This document shows positions 1-7,299 of a DNA stretch of 64,000 nt, piece after piece (the stretch's first letter is position 1; each line of letters starts with the position of its first letter). Position numbers and translations under genes: made by a program. Location: NCBI GenBank assembly GCA_964586145.1, contig CAZPHH010000010.1, forward strand, positions 10,878 to 74,877, in the 5' to 3' direction. The notes beneath the pieces are model-generated. The model searched no databases, had not been told where the DNA came from, and worked only from the letters and a program-made list of their open reading frames with translations. This DNA comes from JAFGJQ01 sp964586145. Its GTDB lineage: Bacteria; Planctomycetota; Phycisphaerae; UBA1845.

Positions 1-1
1 G

Positions 2-394
2 GCCCGCAGCTACGCCCGGGCCGTCAACGCGCATCCCGGCATGCTGCCGGCACTCTGGGGCAAGAACATGGCCCTGGAGCTGAAACAGCAGTTCGAGGCG
101 GCGCTGGCGGTCGCGCAGTGGGCGGCGGAGTTCGTCGGTCCGTCCGCACGCGGCCAGATCTTCCTGGCCCATGAACTGGAGAAACGCAACGACCCGGACG
201 CCGCCCTGCTGCGGTACCGACAGGCCGTCGCCATGGAGCCGAACAACGCATACGCCAACGCGGAACTCGGCCGCTTCTACGCCCGAATCCACCGACGGAC
301 GGAAGCGGCCCGGATGCTCCGCACGGCGTACGCACTGAACCCGACGGAACCCGGCGTACTCGAGGCGCTCCGCGAGTTGGGCGAGACACCCTGA
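2..394 (+). CDS. TPR-repeat protein, C-terminal part
   Basis: The frame is open from the window edge, so the 5' part of the gene is missing; 130 residues are visible. Helical repeats of the tetratricopeptide type can be read around 'AALLRYRQAVAMEPNNAYAN' and the following 'GRFYARIHRRTEAARMLRTA', with the usual small residues and the P-N-N turn between repeats. TPR domains are protein-interaction scaffolds; nothing here identifies the partner. No catalytic domain is seen in the visible part. The next gene starts 56 bp downstream on the same strand. Confidence 0.75.
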   Translation, partial: ARSYARAVNAHPGMLPALWGKNMALELKQQFEAALAVAQWAAEFVGPSARGQIFLAHELEKRNDPDAALLRYRQAVAMEPNNAYANAELGRFYARIHRRTEAARMLRTAYALNPTEPGVLEALRELGETP

Positions 395-450
395 GCCAGG
401 CCGGCCTACTTCACCGATACGGACAGAATACGCCAGTTGAGGACACACGG

Positions 451-777
451 ATGATTCTGGTCAACACAGAGACCGTGCCCGGATATACCGTCCGCGAGGT
501 CCGCGGGCTCGTCCAGGGCAACACAATCCGGGCCAAGCACGTGGGCCGCGACATCGCCGCCGGGTTCAAGAACCTGATCGGCGGCGAACTGAAGGGCTAC
601 ACGGAGCTGCTGACGGAGGCCCGGCGCCAGGCCATCGAACGCATGATGGCCCAGGCCCAGGAACTGGGGGCCAATGCGATCGTGAACGTGCGATTCACGA
701 CCAGCGCGGTCACCCAGGGTGCGGCCGAGCTGTACGCCTACGGCACCGCCGTGATCGTCGAGCCGGGAGTGATCTGA
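451..777 (+). CDS. UPF0145 (YbjQ-like) protein
   Basis: A 108-residue protein of the YbjQ/UPF0145 family: an N-terminal 'TVPGYTVREVRGLVQGNTI' strand pattern, the central 'GGELKGYTELLTEARRQA' segment and the 'GANAIVNVRF' strand are all family hallmarks, and the length fits. The family forms small oligomeric beta-rich assemblies, and its biochemical role is not settled; it is sometimes called a putative heavy-metal-binding domain. GAGGA about 9 bases before the ATG is a fair ribosome-binding site. Its stop codon shares one base with the start of the next gene, a paralogue. Confidence 0.85.
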   Translation: MILVNTETVPGYTVREVRGLVQGNTIRAKHVGRDIAAGFKNLIGGELKGYTELLTEARRQAIERMMAQAQELGANAIVNVRFTTSAVTQGAAELYAYGTAVIVEPGVI

Positions 778-1280
778 TGGAGGCTCTGTGGCTCCAGGTT
801 TTGCCTCTTCTCGGTCTGCTCGCCCTGGGATACGGCGTCGGGCGCTGGGTGGAGCATCGCCACCTCCGCTCCATCGAGGCCCGAGAGCGGCAATACCGCG
901 GCTTCGTGGTGACGAATCTGCGAGTCGTGCCGTCGCCCGAAACCGTCCGGCAGTCGTCGCTGGTCCTGGGAGAAGCCGTCATCGCCACGGACTTCTTCAA
1001 AAGCTTCGCGGCCCGGCTGCGGAGCCTGGTCGGCGGGGAGGTCCGAACCTATCACACGCTGATGACGCGGGCCCGGCGCGAGGCCCTGCTCCGGATGCTG
1101 GACCAGGCCCGGCGGGCCGGCGCCCAGGAGGTCTACAACGTCCGCTACGAAACCTCCAACATCCGCAGCGCCAACCCTCGAAACCCCGGCGTAAGCGTGG
1201 AGGTCTTCGCCTTCGGCACCGCCGTCGTCCGCCAACCGGCCGCCGGCCGAAGCGAGTGCCACACCTCGGCAGTCTCATGA
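777..1280 (+). CDS. membrane-anchored UPF0145 paralogue
   Basis: A 167-residue protein that starts inside the stop codon of the preceding gene (TGATG overlap), so the two are translationally coupled. Residues 5-25 form a hydrophobic segment likely to anchor it in the membrane. After that comes a second UPF0145 domain: 'RGFVVTNLRVV', 'GGEVRTYHTLMTRARREALL' and 'AQEVYNVRYETS' line up with the upstream protein. A soluble and a membrane-bound copy made together suggests a mixed complex at the membrane; this is inference. Confidence 0.8.
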   Translation: MEALWLQVLPLLGLLALGYGVGRWVEHRHLRSIEARERQYRGFVVTNLRVVPSPETVRQSSLVLGEAVIATDFFKSFAARLRSLVGGEVRTYHTLMTRARREALLRMLDQARRAGAQEVYNVRYETSNIRSANPRNPGVSVEVFAFGTAVVRQPAAGRSECHTSAVS

Positions 1281-1401
1281 CGAGGGGAGCGGGCGTTCTC
1301 TCCCCCTCCCCTCTGAGCAGACGGGATTCACCCACCGGAAAACGGCCGCATCCCTCGCCCCCCTCCCGCGCAGCGGCTTGCCCCCCATGTCACCCGCTTC
1401 C

Positions 1402-1473
1402 CCCTTGTCCAACCGGCTTCCGATGTGCAGCCAGCTTCCGGTGTGGGCCCCGCCTCTGGTGTGGGACCGGCTT
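1402..1473. repeat. tandem 18-bp repeat, about four degenerate units
   Basis: Four consecutive 18-base units starting at 1402, 1420, 1438 and 1456 each end in CTT or CCT and share a TGTG core (the last two units read CCGGTGTGGGCCCCGCCT and CTGGTGTGGGACCGGCTT). Because 18 is a multiple of three the array stays open in several frames, which explains spurious 'TPEAGP'-type text on the minus strand. Confidence 0.7.
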
Positions 1474-1758
1474 TCCAGCCGGTCTTCTCCCCTCTCCGTG
1501 GGACCGTCCCGGCGCGCCGGGATCCAGCCGGTCTTCCGGGTGCCACGCCCGTTTCCGCCGAAGGCCGGATCGGGCATGACGACTCGCGACGTAGCCGATG
1601 CTCTTGACCCACCCGCAAGGGCTGGAGGCCCCGCCCGAAATCAGGAACCGAGGCGCGCGGAGACCCCTGGATTGACGTGCAAAACGGCGTGCAAACCGGA
1701 GAGTGAACCCGGCCTTGGAAGGCCGGTCTATCCTCGCGCCAGCCTACGGCCGAGACAT

Positions 1759-1938
1759 CTTCCTTGTTTTTGCGTTTTTGCGTTTCCCCGTTTTTGCGTT
1801 TCCCCCTGTCCCTCCGTCTCTGTCTTCCGCGTCTCTGCGTTTCCCCGCGCCCCTCCGATTTCTGCTTTTTGCTTTCCCCTGTCCGTCCGTGCCTCCTTGC
1901 CTTCCCCTTCGTGCCTTCGTGCCTCCGTGCCTTCTTCC
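1759..1938 (-). repeat. degenerate purine-rich repeat directly after ffh
   Basis: Read on the minus strand this tract starts right after the ffh stop codon and consists of 7-8-base words such as GGCACGA, GGCACGG and GGGGAAA. The shared word AGGCACGAAGGCACGAAG recurs at the right end of the window, again straight after a stop codon and in the same orientation relative to the gene. It looks like a dispersed intergenic repeat, not coding sequence. Confidence 0.7.
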
Positions 1939-3375
1939 TCACCTCCGGCCGCGCTTCCGCGCCTTGCGACGGTCCTTCTTCGAGACCTGGCGCCGGCTGG
2001 CGGCCGTGCTGCCTTTGGCCTTCAGCGTGCCGCCGCCGGCCATCATCTGCGACAGGCTCGACGTCATCCGCATCCGGTCCAGCATCGATTTGCCGGCCAT
2101 CATCTTCATCGCGTCCCGCATCTGACCGAACGCCTTTACCAGCCCGTTCACGTCCTGCGGCTCCGTGCCGCTGCCCTTGGCGATGCGACGACGCCGGGAA
2201 TGATCGATCAGCGCCGGCTTCTCCCGCTCCCTGGGCGTCATCGAGAGAATGATCGCCTCAAAACGCTTGATCTCCCCTTCATCAATCTCCGTGTCGGGAA
2301 TCTGCCCGCCCAGCCCGGGAATCTTCTTGAGCATCTCCCGCATGGAGCCCATCTTCTGCACCTTGCGGACCTGGGCCAGAAAATCGTCCAGGGTCATCTG
2401 GCCCTTGGCCATCTTCTTCTCGAGCCTGGCCGCCTCCGCCGCGTCGTACTGCTCCTGCGCCTTCTCGACCAGGCTCAGCATGTCGCCCGCCCCGAGAATG
2501 CGCCCGGCGATGCGGTCCGGGTGGAACGGCTCCAGTGCGTCCAGCTTCTCACCCACGCCGACAAACTTGATCGGCTTGCCGGTGATCCGCTTGGCCGACA
2601 GCGCCGCCCCGCCGCGCGTATCGCTGTCGAACTTCGTCAGGACCAGCCCGTCCAGCTCCAGTCGCTCGTTGAAGGCCTTGGCGGTGGCCACGGCGTCCTG
2701 GCCGGTCATCGCGTCCAGCACCAGGTAGATCTGGTGCGGCGCGCACGTGCTGGCGACTTGCGCCACCTCCGCCATCATCTCTTCGTCGATGGCCAGCCGC
2801 CCGGCCGTGTCCAGAATCACCACGTCGCGATCGGTCTTCTTCGCGTGGAGAATGCCGTTGCGGCAGACCTTCACCGCGTTCACGTGCCCGCGCTCGGTGT
2901 AAACCGGCACCCCCACCTGCTGGCCGACGATTTCCAACTGGTCGATGGCGGCCGGGCGCTTCAGGTCGGCCGCCACCAGAAGCGGCCGCTTGGCCCGCTT
3001 GAGGATCAGACCGGCCAGCTTGCCGCAGGTGGTGGTTTTGCCGGAGCCCTGCAGGCCGGCAAGGAGCACAACGGTCGGCCCCGGTGTGGCGAACGGAATA
3101 CGCGGGTCCACCGGCCCCATCAGGCTGACCAGCTCATCGTGGACGATCTTCCACATGAGCTGGTCCGGCTTGAGGGTGCGGATCACTTCCTGCCCTACAG
3201 CCTTCTCGCGCACCTCGTCGCAGAACTGCCGGGCCACCTCCACGTGGACGTCGGCCTCGAGCAGGGCCGTTCGGATGGCCCGCATGGCTTCATCAATGTT
3301 GTCCTCGGTGATGCGTCCGCGCCCGCGCATGGAGCGGAAGATGTCGCCGAACCGTTCTGTGAGGGTATCGAACAT
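1939..3375 (-). CDS. ffh: signal recognition particle protein Ffh
   Basis: A 478-residue SRP54 GTPase, which binds signal sequences of nascent membrane and secretory proteins and, with the SRP RNA and FtsY, delivers ribosomes to the translocon. The N domain (1-~90) is followed by the G domain with 'GLQGSGKTTTCGKLA' (G1), 'DTAGRLAIDEEM' (G3), 'LTKFDSDTRGG' (G4) and 'GVGEKLDALEPFHPDRIAGR'. The Met-rich M domain carries 'KMGSMREMLKKIPG' and 'MRMTSSLSQMMAGGG'. The start at 3375 ('MFDTLTERF') has GGAG five bases upstream and matches the family N terminus. A longer upstream frame exists but lacks homology-like text. The promoter at 3438-3467 fits. Confidence 0.97.
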   Translation of the reverse strand: MFDTLTERFGDIFRSMRGRGRITEDNIDEAMRAIRTALLEADVHVEVARQFCDEVREKAVGQEVIRTLKPDQLMWKIVHDELVSLMGPVDPRIPFATPGPTVVLLAGLQGSGKTTTCGKLAGLILKRAKRPLLVAADLKRPAAIDQLEIVGQQVGVPVYTERGHVNAVKVCRNGILHAKKTDRDVVILDTAGRLAIDEEMMAEVAQVASTCAPHQIYLVLDAMTGQDAVATAKAFNERLELDGLVLTKFDSDTRGGAALSAKRITGKPIKFVGVGEKLDALEPFHPDRIAGRILGAGDMLSLVEKAQEQYDAAEAARLEKKMAKGQMTLDDFLAQVRKVQKMGSMREMLKKIPGLGGQIPDTEIDEGEIKRFEAIILSMTPREREKPALIDHSRRRRIAKGSGTEPQDVNGLVKAFGQMRDAMKMMAGKSMLDRMRMTSSLSQMMAGGGTLKAKGSTAASRRQVSKKDRRKARKRGRR

Positions 3376-3437
3376 GAGCTCCGTTGACCTCGCTATCTGG
3401 GGGCCCCCGCGGCCGGAAGGCGGCCGGCGGATTCGCC

Positions 3438-3467
3438 TTTTTAACGGGAGGAGCCGCACGGGGTCAA
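3438..3467 (-). promoter_or_regulatory. sigma-70-type promoter for ffh
   Basis: On the minus strand TTGACC (3467-3462) is followed after 18 bases by TAAAAA (3443-3438), about 60 bases before the ffh start. Confidence 0.5.
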
Positions 3468-3472
3468 ATGGC

Positions 3473-3501
3473 TTCGCAAGGCGCGGCCCGCATGTTACAC
3501 T
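3473..3501 (+). promoter_or_regulatory. promoter for the TPR lipoprotein gene
   Basis: TTCGCA (3473-3478), a 17-base spacer and TACACT (3496-3501). Its -35 box lies five bases from the divergent ffh -35 box, so the two polymerases must compete or be co-regulated. Confidence 0.45.
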
Positions 3502-3525
3502 CCCAGCCCTTTGCGGAGTCGAAGG

Positions 3526-4425
3526 GTGAGAGTCCCATCTGGCAACGCCGGGGTGTTGGAAGTGGTAAAGGTCGCAAACAGAACGGGTTGTGCGTCTTGG
3601 GCCGCACACGCGGCGGTGGTGGCTGTACTGCTGGCCGCCAACGGGTGCGCCACCTCCGGCGCCCTGGGCAGGGGCAGAACGGCCGAGCAAAAGGGGGACT
3701 ACCACCAGGCATACGCCATCTATGCGGCCGCCACGCGGCAATCCCCCTCAAACCGTGCCCTGGCACGGGCCATGGCCCGCGTCGCCCCCCAGACCGTGCA
3801 ATACTGGAACCGGGCTGGCGGCGCATTCGAGTCCCAGGGCGACGTCGACCGGGCCTGGCGCTGCTACATGCGCGCCCTTCTGGTGAATCCGGGCGATCCG
3901 ACCGCGCTGGCGGGCATTGAGCGAATCGGCGAGCAACATCCCGACACCGCGGAGGCCGCCCGGGTGGCCTGGATGCGGCACGGCGAACGGTCACTGCAGG
4001 TCGGACGTGTGCCGACCCTGTCCCGGGCAGATGCGGCCGGCAACGCAGATTCGCCCGCAGAGTTGGGACCCGACACACGTCCCTTCCCCACGCCGGCCGA
4101 GGTGGAAGAGGCGGAACGGTCCCGTCCCCCGGGCTGCGTGGCGGAGGCCACGGTCAGCCGGAAGGACCGACGGCACCGGCCTCGCGCCTTTCTGTATGAC
4201 GGACTGAGCGTGGAGGTTCGGGACACGGACCGCCGTCCGCGAGCCGACCTGAACGTCTATCTCGGCGAACGGCGCATGCTGAAGGCCCGGAACCTCAAGC
4301 CGGGAGAGGACGCGGGCGTGACCGGCCGGTCCGGCTCACGCTATGCGGTGCGGGTTCTGTCCGTCGAGCACGCAACGGAAACGGTGCGGGTCGGGCTGTT
4401 CTCGGTCACAGACCCGCCTCGGTAG
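3526..4425 (+). CDS. TPR-containing lipoprotein, function unknown
   Basis: An exported lipoprotein of about 299 residues: a basic N terminus, the hydrophobic run 'AAVVAVLLAANGC' ending in a lipobox-type Cys, then two TPR-like helix pairs ('GDYHQAYAIYAAATRQSPSN', 'GDVDRAWRCYMRALLVNPGD'). The C-terminal ~110 residues look like a small beta domain ('GLSVEVRDTDRRPRADLNVY') of unknown type. The start is uncertain: GTG 3526 has GGAG seven bases upstream and lies just after the predicted transcription start, while GTG 3553 or 3562 would give a shorter, more typical signal peptide. It is transcribed divergently from ffh. No function is assigned. Confidence 0.7.
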   Translation: MRVPSGNAGVLEVVKVANRTGCASWAAHAAVVAVLLAANGCATSGALGRGRTAEQKGDYHQAYAIYAAATRQSPSNRALARAMARVAPQTVQYWNRAGGAFESQGDVDRAWRCYMRALLVNPGDPTALAGIERIGEQHPDTAEAARVAWMRHGERSLQVGRVPTLSRADAAGNADSPAELGPDTRPFPTPAEVEEAERSRPPGCVAEATVSRKDRRHRPRAFLYDGLSVEVRDTDRRPRADLNVYLGERRMLKARNLKPGEDAGVTGRSGSRYAVRVLSVEHATETVRVGLFSVTDPPR

Positions 4426-4453
4426 GCCGGCGAGGCAGCCGGCGCCACACGGG

Positions 4454-5266
4454 TCACGCCGGCGGTTCGTCGGGTGGCCGAGATGGCGGCGGCGGTCCCT
4501 CGGGTCGATCCCAGCGGCCGCGTGGGCCCCGCGGCGGCCCATCCGGCCGACCCGGACCACGGCCTGGCGGCCTGGGATTCAGCCGGAGTTCCAATTCCTC
4601 TTCGATGATGGCGTCTCGCCTGGCTTCCACGTCGTCCAGATGCCGGCGTAGCCGCTCGACGCCTTCTTCCAGGCGGCGAAGCTCCTGCCGGCCGATGTCC
4701 TCGCGAAGCTGAACGTCGCGGGTGACATGCTGCCGCATCGCCTCGCGAATTCGATCGCGATCCGCTTCGGCCGCATGCCGGTACTCCCGCATCAGCTTCC
4801 GCATGGCCATCTCGTTCTTGGCGGATTCCAGGCGAAGGTTGAACAGATCCGGCGGATCCTCTTCATACGACCGAAGCAGTCGCGTCATCTCCGGCATCAG
4901 GCTGCCCAGGATGCGCTCGCCCATCTGGGGGTTCTTCTGCAAACGATCGCGAAGCTCCTTCGCGGCCTCCGGAAAGTGCGTGTCGATGAAATCGCGAACC
5001 TTCTGACGCTCCGATTCCCCCCACCGCTCGGACGGCTGCCGATTCGGTCTTTGCCGGTGGTCACGCATGCGTCGTCCGGACGGCGGTCCGGGCGCCTTGG
5101 ACGGACGATCTGCGTCCGGCGCGTCCTCCGCCGGTTGGGAGTCCGTCGTGTCATCGCGATCCTGTCCGGGCGGCGGCCCTTCCTCGCTCCAGGCGGCCGC
5201 AACGGCCAGCACGCTCAGACCGGCCAGGACCACGAACCCAAGTCGAAAGTGCCTGCCGCATACCAT
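4454..5266 (-). CDS. exported Spy/CpxP-like helical protein
   Basis: A 270-residue exported protein: a signal peptide ('GFVVLAGLSVLAVAAAWSEE'), an acidic/Pro-rich linker, then a long Arg/Glu-rich helical region (~90-235) that resembles the periplasmic metal-resistance/chaperone group (CpxP, Spy, ZraP) in layout, and a Pro/Gly/Arg-rich tail. It is the third gene of the sigma/anti-sigma operon, and its start lies 52 bases inside the end of the anti-sigma gene. By analogy with CpxP it could sense or buffer envelope stress and feed back on the anti-sigma factor; that role is inference. Confidence 0.6.
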   Translation of the reverse strand: MVCGRHFRLGFVVLAGLSVLAVAAAWSEEGPPPGQDRDDTTDSQPAEDAPDADRPSKAPGPPSGRRMRDHRQRPNRQPSERWGESERQKVRDFIDTHFPEAAKELRDRLQKNPQMGERILGSLMPEMTRLLRSYEEDPPDLFNLRLESAKNEMAMRKLMREYRHAAEADRDRIREAMRQHVTRDVQLREDIGRQELRRLEEGVERLRRHLDDVEARRDAIIEEELELRLNPRPPGRGPGRPDGPPRGPRGRWDRPEGPPPPSRPPDEPPA

Positions 5267-5871
5267 GGGTAATCTTCTCCCGCTTGCATAATGGTGCCGG
5301 GCTTCTTCAGTGAATCCAACTCATCACGGAGCTTCTCGTACAGGCGGTCGGTCTCCGTCTCTGCCTCGTCGTATCCGCTCTCTGCCGCCGGGCTCCAGGC
5401 AAACCCCAGCATCTCTTCTTCCAGCGCATCCAGGTTCGGCAGGGACATCGCATCCGCCCGGTCTGTCGCACTTTCCTCCGCAAACTCCACCAGTGCGTCC
5501 AGCGCACTATAGGAAGCCTGCGGAGCGGAGGGCCCCGTCGGACGATTCACCATGACAACGATCGCCACGACGGCCGCGGCCGCCAGCGGACCGCCGATCG
5601 ACAGGGGAAGCAGGCGGCGGAACCGGCTTCTGGCGGCCCCGGCCGTCCGGCCCGCCAGCTCATCCCGAACGGCCCGTTTGACCCGGGCCACACAGGCCGG
5701 ATCGACCCAGACCGTCGGGATCCCCTGCAAGCGCGACTCGTCCGCAGCGATGCGGACCTGGAGCTTGAGATGCTCCAGCGACCCAGGCCCGGGCGTGCCG
5801 GGCGCATGGTCCCGCAACCACTGCTCGTCCCGCTCGATGTCCGCCATCCTTTCGCGTTCGTCAGGAGTCAT
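5215..5871 (-). CDS. probable anti-sigma factor, single membrane span
   Basis: A 218-residue protein starting at 'MTPDERERMADIERDEQWLR', with the start codon 11 bases inside the end of the sigma factor gene. Residues 1-~85 are cytoplasmic and helical, ~87-108 ('LLPLSIGGPLAAAAVVAIVV') form one transmembrane segment, and the rest is periplasmic and acidic. Position, overlap and topology are those of an ECF anti-sigma factor. The zinc-binding HxxxCxxC signature of the ZAS class is absent (a lone Cys near residue 60), so it would belong to a non-ZAS or divergent class. Confidence 0.65.
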   Translation of the reverse strand: MTPDERERMADIERDEQWLRDHAPGTPGPGSLEHLKLQVRIAADESRLQGIPTVWVDPACVARVKRAVRDELAGRTAGAARSRFRRLLPLSIGGPLAAAAVVAIVVMVNRPTGPSAPQASYSALDALVEFAEESATDRADAMSLPNLDALEEEMLGFAWSPAAESGYDEAETETDRLYEKLRDELDSLKKPGTIMQAGEDYPWYAAGTFDLGSWSWPV

Positions 5872-6445
5872 CTGGTGCCTCCATTTGCTTTCGCAACCTG
5901 GCCAGGCCGCGATGGGCCCGGGCCAGGGCTGTCCCCAGGGGCGTACCCATGATTTCGGCAATCTGGGCAAAGGTCATGTCGGAGAAGTGCCGCAGCATGA
6001 TCACCTCTCGCTCTGGCTCCGGCAGCGCGGCCAGCCCCCGCTGGAGGGCGTCAGCCTCCTCCTGGTGCTCCAGGTCGCGAGAGGGCGTATCCAGGTCCCG
6101 TGCCGTCTCCCGGGGTCCGGTTCCGGCCGCTTCGCTGTCCGAATCGGACAGAAGGGGCATCATTGGCGGCCGGCGTCGGACCCGCCGGATGTGGTCTCTG
6201 CCCAGGTTGGCCGCGATGCGGAAAAGCCAGCTTTCCAGGTTCCCCCGGTGCTCGTACCGGGGCAGCATCCGGACCACCCGGACGAACAGTTCCTGCAGCA
6301 GGTCCTCCGCGTCCGCCCGGGAGCCGGTCATCCGGAAGAGGAATCCGAACAGCCGATTGGCGTACAGGTCGACCAGGGCGTCGTACGCCGAGGGTTCGCC
6401 CTGCCGGGCCCGCTCCACCAGGGTCGTCAGTTCATCCACTTCCAT
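5861..6445 (-). CDS. RNA polymerase ECF-type sigma factor
   Basis: A 194-residue sigma-70 family protein with only regions 2 and 4. Region 2 reads 'YANRLFGFLFRMTGSRADAE' followed by 'DLLQELFVRVVRMLPRYEHR' and 'NLESWLFRIAANLGRDHIRR'; region 4 is 'LPEPEREVIMLRHFSDMTFA' plus 'QIAEIMGTPLGTALARAHRG', a helix-turn-helix for the -35 element. An acidic/Thr linker separates them. It heads a three-gene operon (sigma, anti-sigma, exported helical protein) with overlapping ends. The stimulus is not evident; the exported partner points to the envelope. Confidence 0.92.
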   Translation of the reverse strand: MEVDELTTLVERARQGEPSAYDALVDLYANRLFGFLFRMTGSRADAEDLLQELFVRVVRMLPRYEHRGNLESWLFRIAANLGRDHIRRVRRRPPMMPLLSDSDSEAAGTGPRETARDLDTPSRDLEHQEEADALQRGLAALPEPEREVIMLRHFSDMTFAQIAEIMGTPLGTALARAHRGLARLRKQMEAPDDS

Positions 6446-6502
6446 AGCCGTCCTGAACGCCTAACGTCCGTCCAGCCCGGGTATTGCGGGCCGGAACCCG
6501 AT

Positions 6503-6526
6503 CCCCGGGAAAGTGTCTCCCCGGGG
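6503..6526. repeat. inverted repeat beside the rpmB promoter
   Basis: CCCCGGG (6503-6509) and CCCGGGG (6520-6526) form a 7-bp stem with a 10-base loop, ending exactly where the rpmB -35 box starts, between the divergent sigma factor and rpmB genes. It could be an operator or the leader hairpin of the sigma operon. Confidence 0.4.
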
Positions 6527-6554
6527 TTGCAAAGCGTGGCAAATACCCTACACT
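6527..6554 (+). promoter_or_regulatory. sigma-70-type promoter for rpmB
   Basis: TTGCAA (6527-6532), a 16-base spacer and TACACT (6549-6554), about 58 bases before the rpmB ATG. The -10 box is the same hexamer as in the promoter at 3496. Confidence 0.5.
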
Positions 6555-6612
6555 ATGGGGCTCTTCGGCTTCCGGCAGGGTCCGGGGGCCGGTATTGTGG
6601 AGATTCAGAACC

Positions 6613-6882
6613 ATGCCACGCGTGTGCTATTATACCGGCAGGAAGACCCGAGCGGGACGGCAGTATACCCATCGCGGGAAGGCCAAGTACCTGGGCGGCG
6701 TCGGACGGAAAGTCACGGGCAAGACCAAGCGGACGTTCCAGGCGAACATCCAGCGCGTCCGGGCCCTGGTGGACGGCAAGGTCTGCCGGATCAAGGTGTC
6801 GGCCAAGGCCATTCGAATGGGCCTGGTCGTCAAGCCGCCGAAGCGGAATTGGCCCCCGCCGGAGACCGCGCCGGCCGAATAG
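6613..6882 (+). CDS. rpmB: 50S ribosomal protein L28 (bL28)
   Basis: An 89-residue basic protein with the bL28 pattern: 'MPRVCYYTGRKTRAGRQYTH' at the N terminus, then 'GGVGRKVTGKTKRTFQANIQ' and 'RIKVSAKAIRMGLVVKPPKR'. A large-subunit protein near the exit region. It is slightly longer than many bL28 proteins because of a Pro/Glu tail. The ATG at 6613 is preceded by GTGGAG; a longer in-frame start upstream adds non-family sequence. It has its own promoter and terminator. Confidence 0.93.
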   Translation: MPRVCYYTGRKTRAGRQYTHRGKAKYLGGVGRKVTGKTKRTFQANIQRVRALVDGKVCRIKVSAKAIRMGLVVKPPKRNWPPPETAPAE

Positions 6883-6936
6883 CGCCGCGGAACGGCGTGA
6901 ACGTCCCGACGTGAACGGGTGAATATGCGACTCTTG

Positions 6937-6965
6937 GGCGAGGCGCCGGCCGCCTCGCCTTTTTT
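6937..6965 (+). terminator. rho-independent terminator of rpmB
   Basis: A perfect 9-bp stem GGCGAGGCG / CGCCTCGCC with a 5-base loop (CCGGC), followed by six T (6960-6965). It ends 19 bases before the gatC start, so gatC needs read-through or a promoter not recognised here. Confidence 0.85.
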
Positions 6966-6984
6966 GTTCGCGGGTGGAGGCATC

Positions 6985-7290
6985 TTGAGCACACGGATCG
7001 ACGAGTCTCTGGTCCGGCACATCGCCACGCTGTCAAGGCTGAACCTGACGGACGCGGAGGTCGCACAGTTCACCTCGGAGCTGTCCGCCATCGTCGGGTA
7101 CGTCGACCAACTGTCCCAGGTGAACACGGATGATGTGTCTCCTACCGCCCACGTACTGCCCGTCCACAACGTGCTGCGGGCGGACGAGGTCCGGCCATCG
7201 CCGGGGCCGGAGGCCGTGCTGGGCAACGCCCCGCAACGGCAGGACACCTTCTTCCGCGTCCCCAAGGTCCTGGACCAGGACAGTGCGTGA
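6985..7290 (+). CDS. gatC: aspartyl/glutamyl-tRNA amidotransferase subunit C
   Basis: A 101-residue GatC: 'STRIDESLVRHIATLSRLNL', 'FTSELSAIVGYVDQLSQVNT', 'TAHVLPVHNVLRADEVRPSP' and the C-terminal 'QDTFFRVPKVLD' are classic. GatC wraps around GatA and stabilises the GatCAB complex that converts Glu-tRNA(Gln) or Asp-tRNA(Asn) to the amide form. The start is a TTG at 6985 with GGAGG five bases upstream; no ATG or GTG fits as well. gatA follows after 9 bases; gatB is not in this window. Confidence 0.93.
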   Translation: MSTRIDESLVRHIATLSRLNLTDAEVAQFTSELSAIVGYVDQLSQVNTDDVSPTAHVLPVHNVLRADEVRPSPGPEAVLGNAPQRQDTFFRVPKVLDQDSA

Positions 7291-7299
7291 GGAGCGCTC

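Larger units (their letters stand above)
1281..1938. other. repeat-rich spacer without a credible gene
   Basis: No convincing gene lies in these 658 bases. An open frame on the minus strand reads as low-complexity Lys/Arg/Glu/Gly text produced by repeats. The stretch holds a tandem 18-bp repeat (1402-1473) and a pyrimidine-rich degenerate repeat tract (1759-1938) that abuts the stop codon of ffh. Confidence 0.7.

Noticed and set aside
1328..1942. Minus-strand frame with 'RRHEGTKGKARRHGRTG' text
   Set aside because: Product of the degenerate purine-rich repeat; low complexity, no start signals.
6493..6520. ECF-type promoter (GGAAC-N17-GTCT) on the plus strand before rpmB
   Set aside because: It would drive rpmB and not the sigma operon, and a sigma-70-type promoter explains rpmB better.
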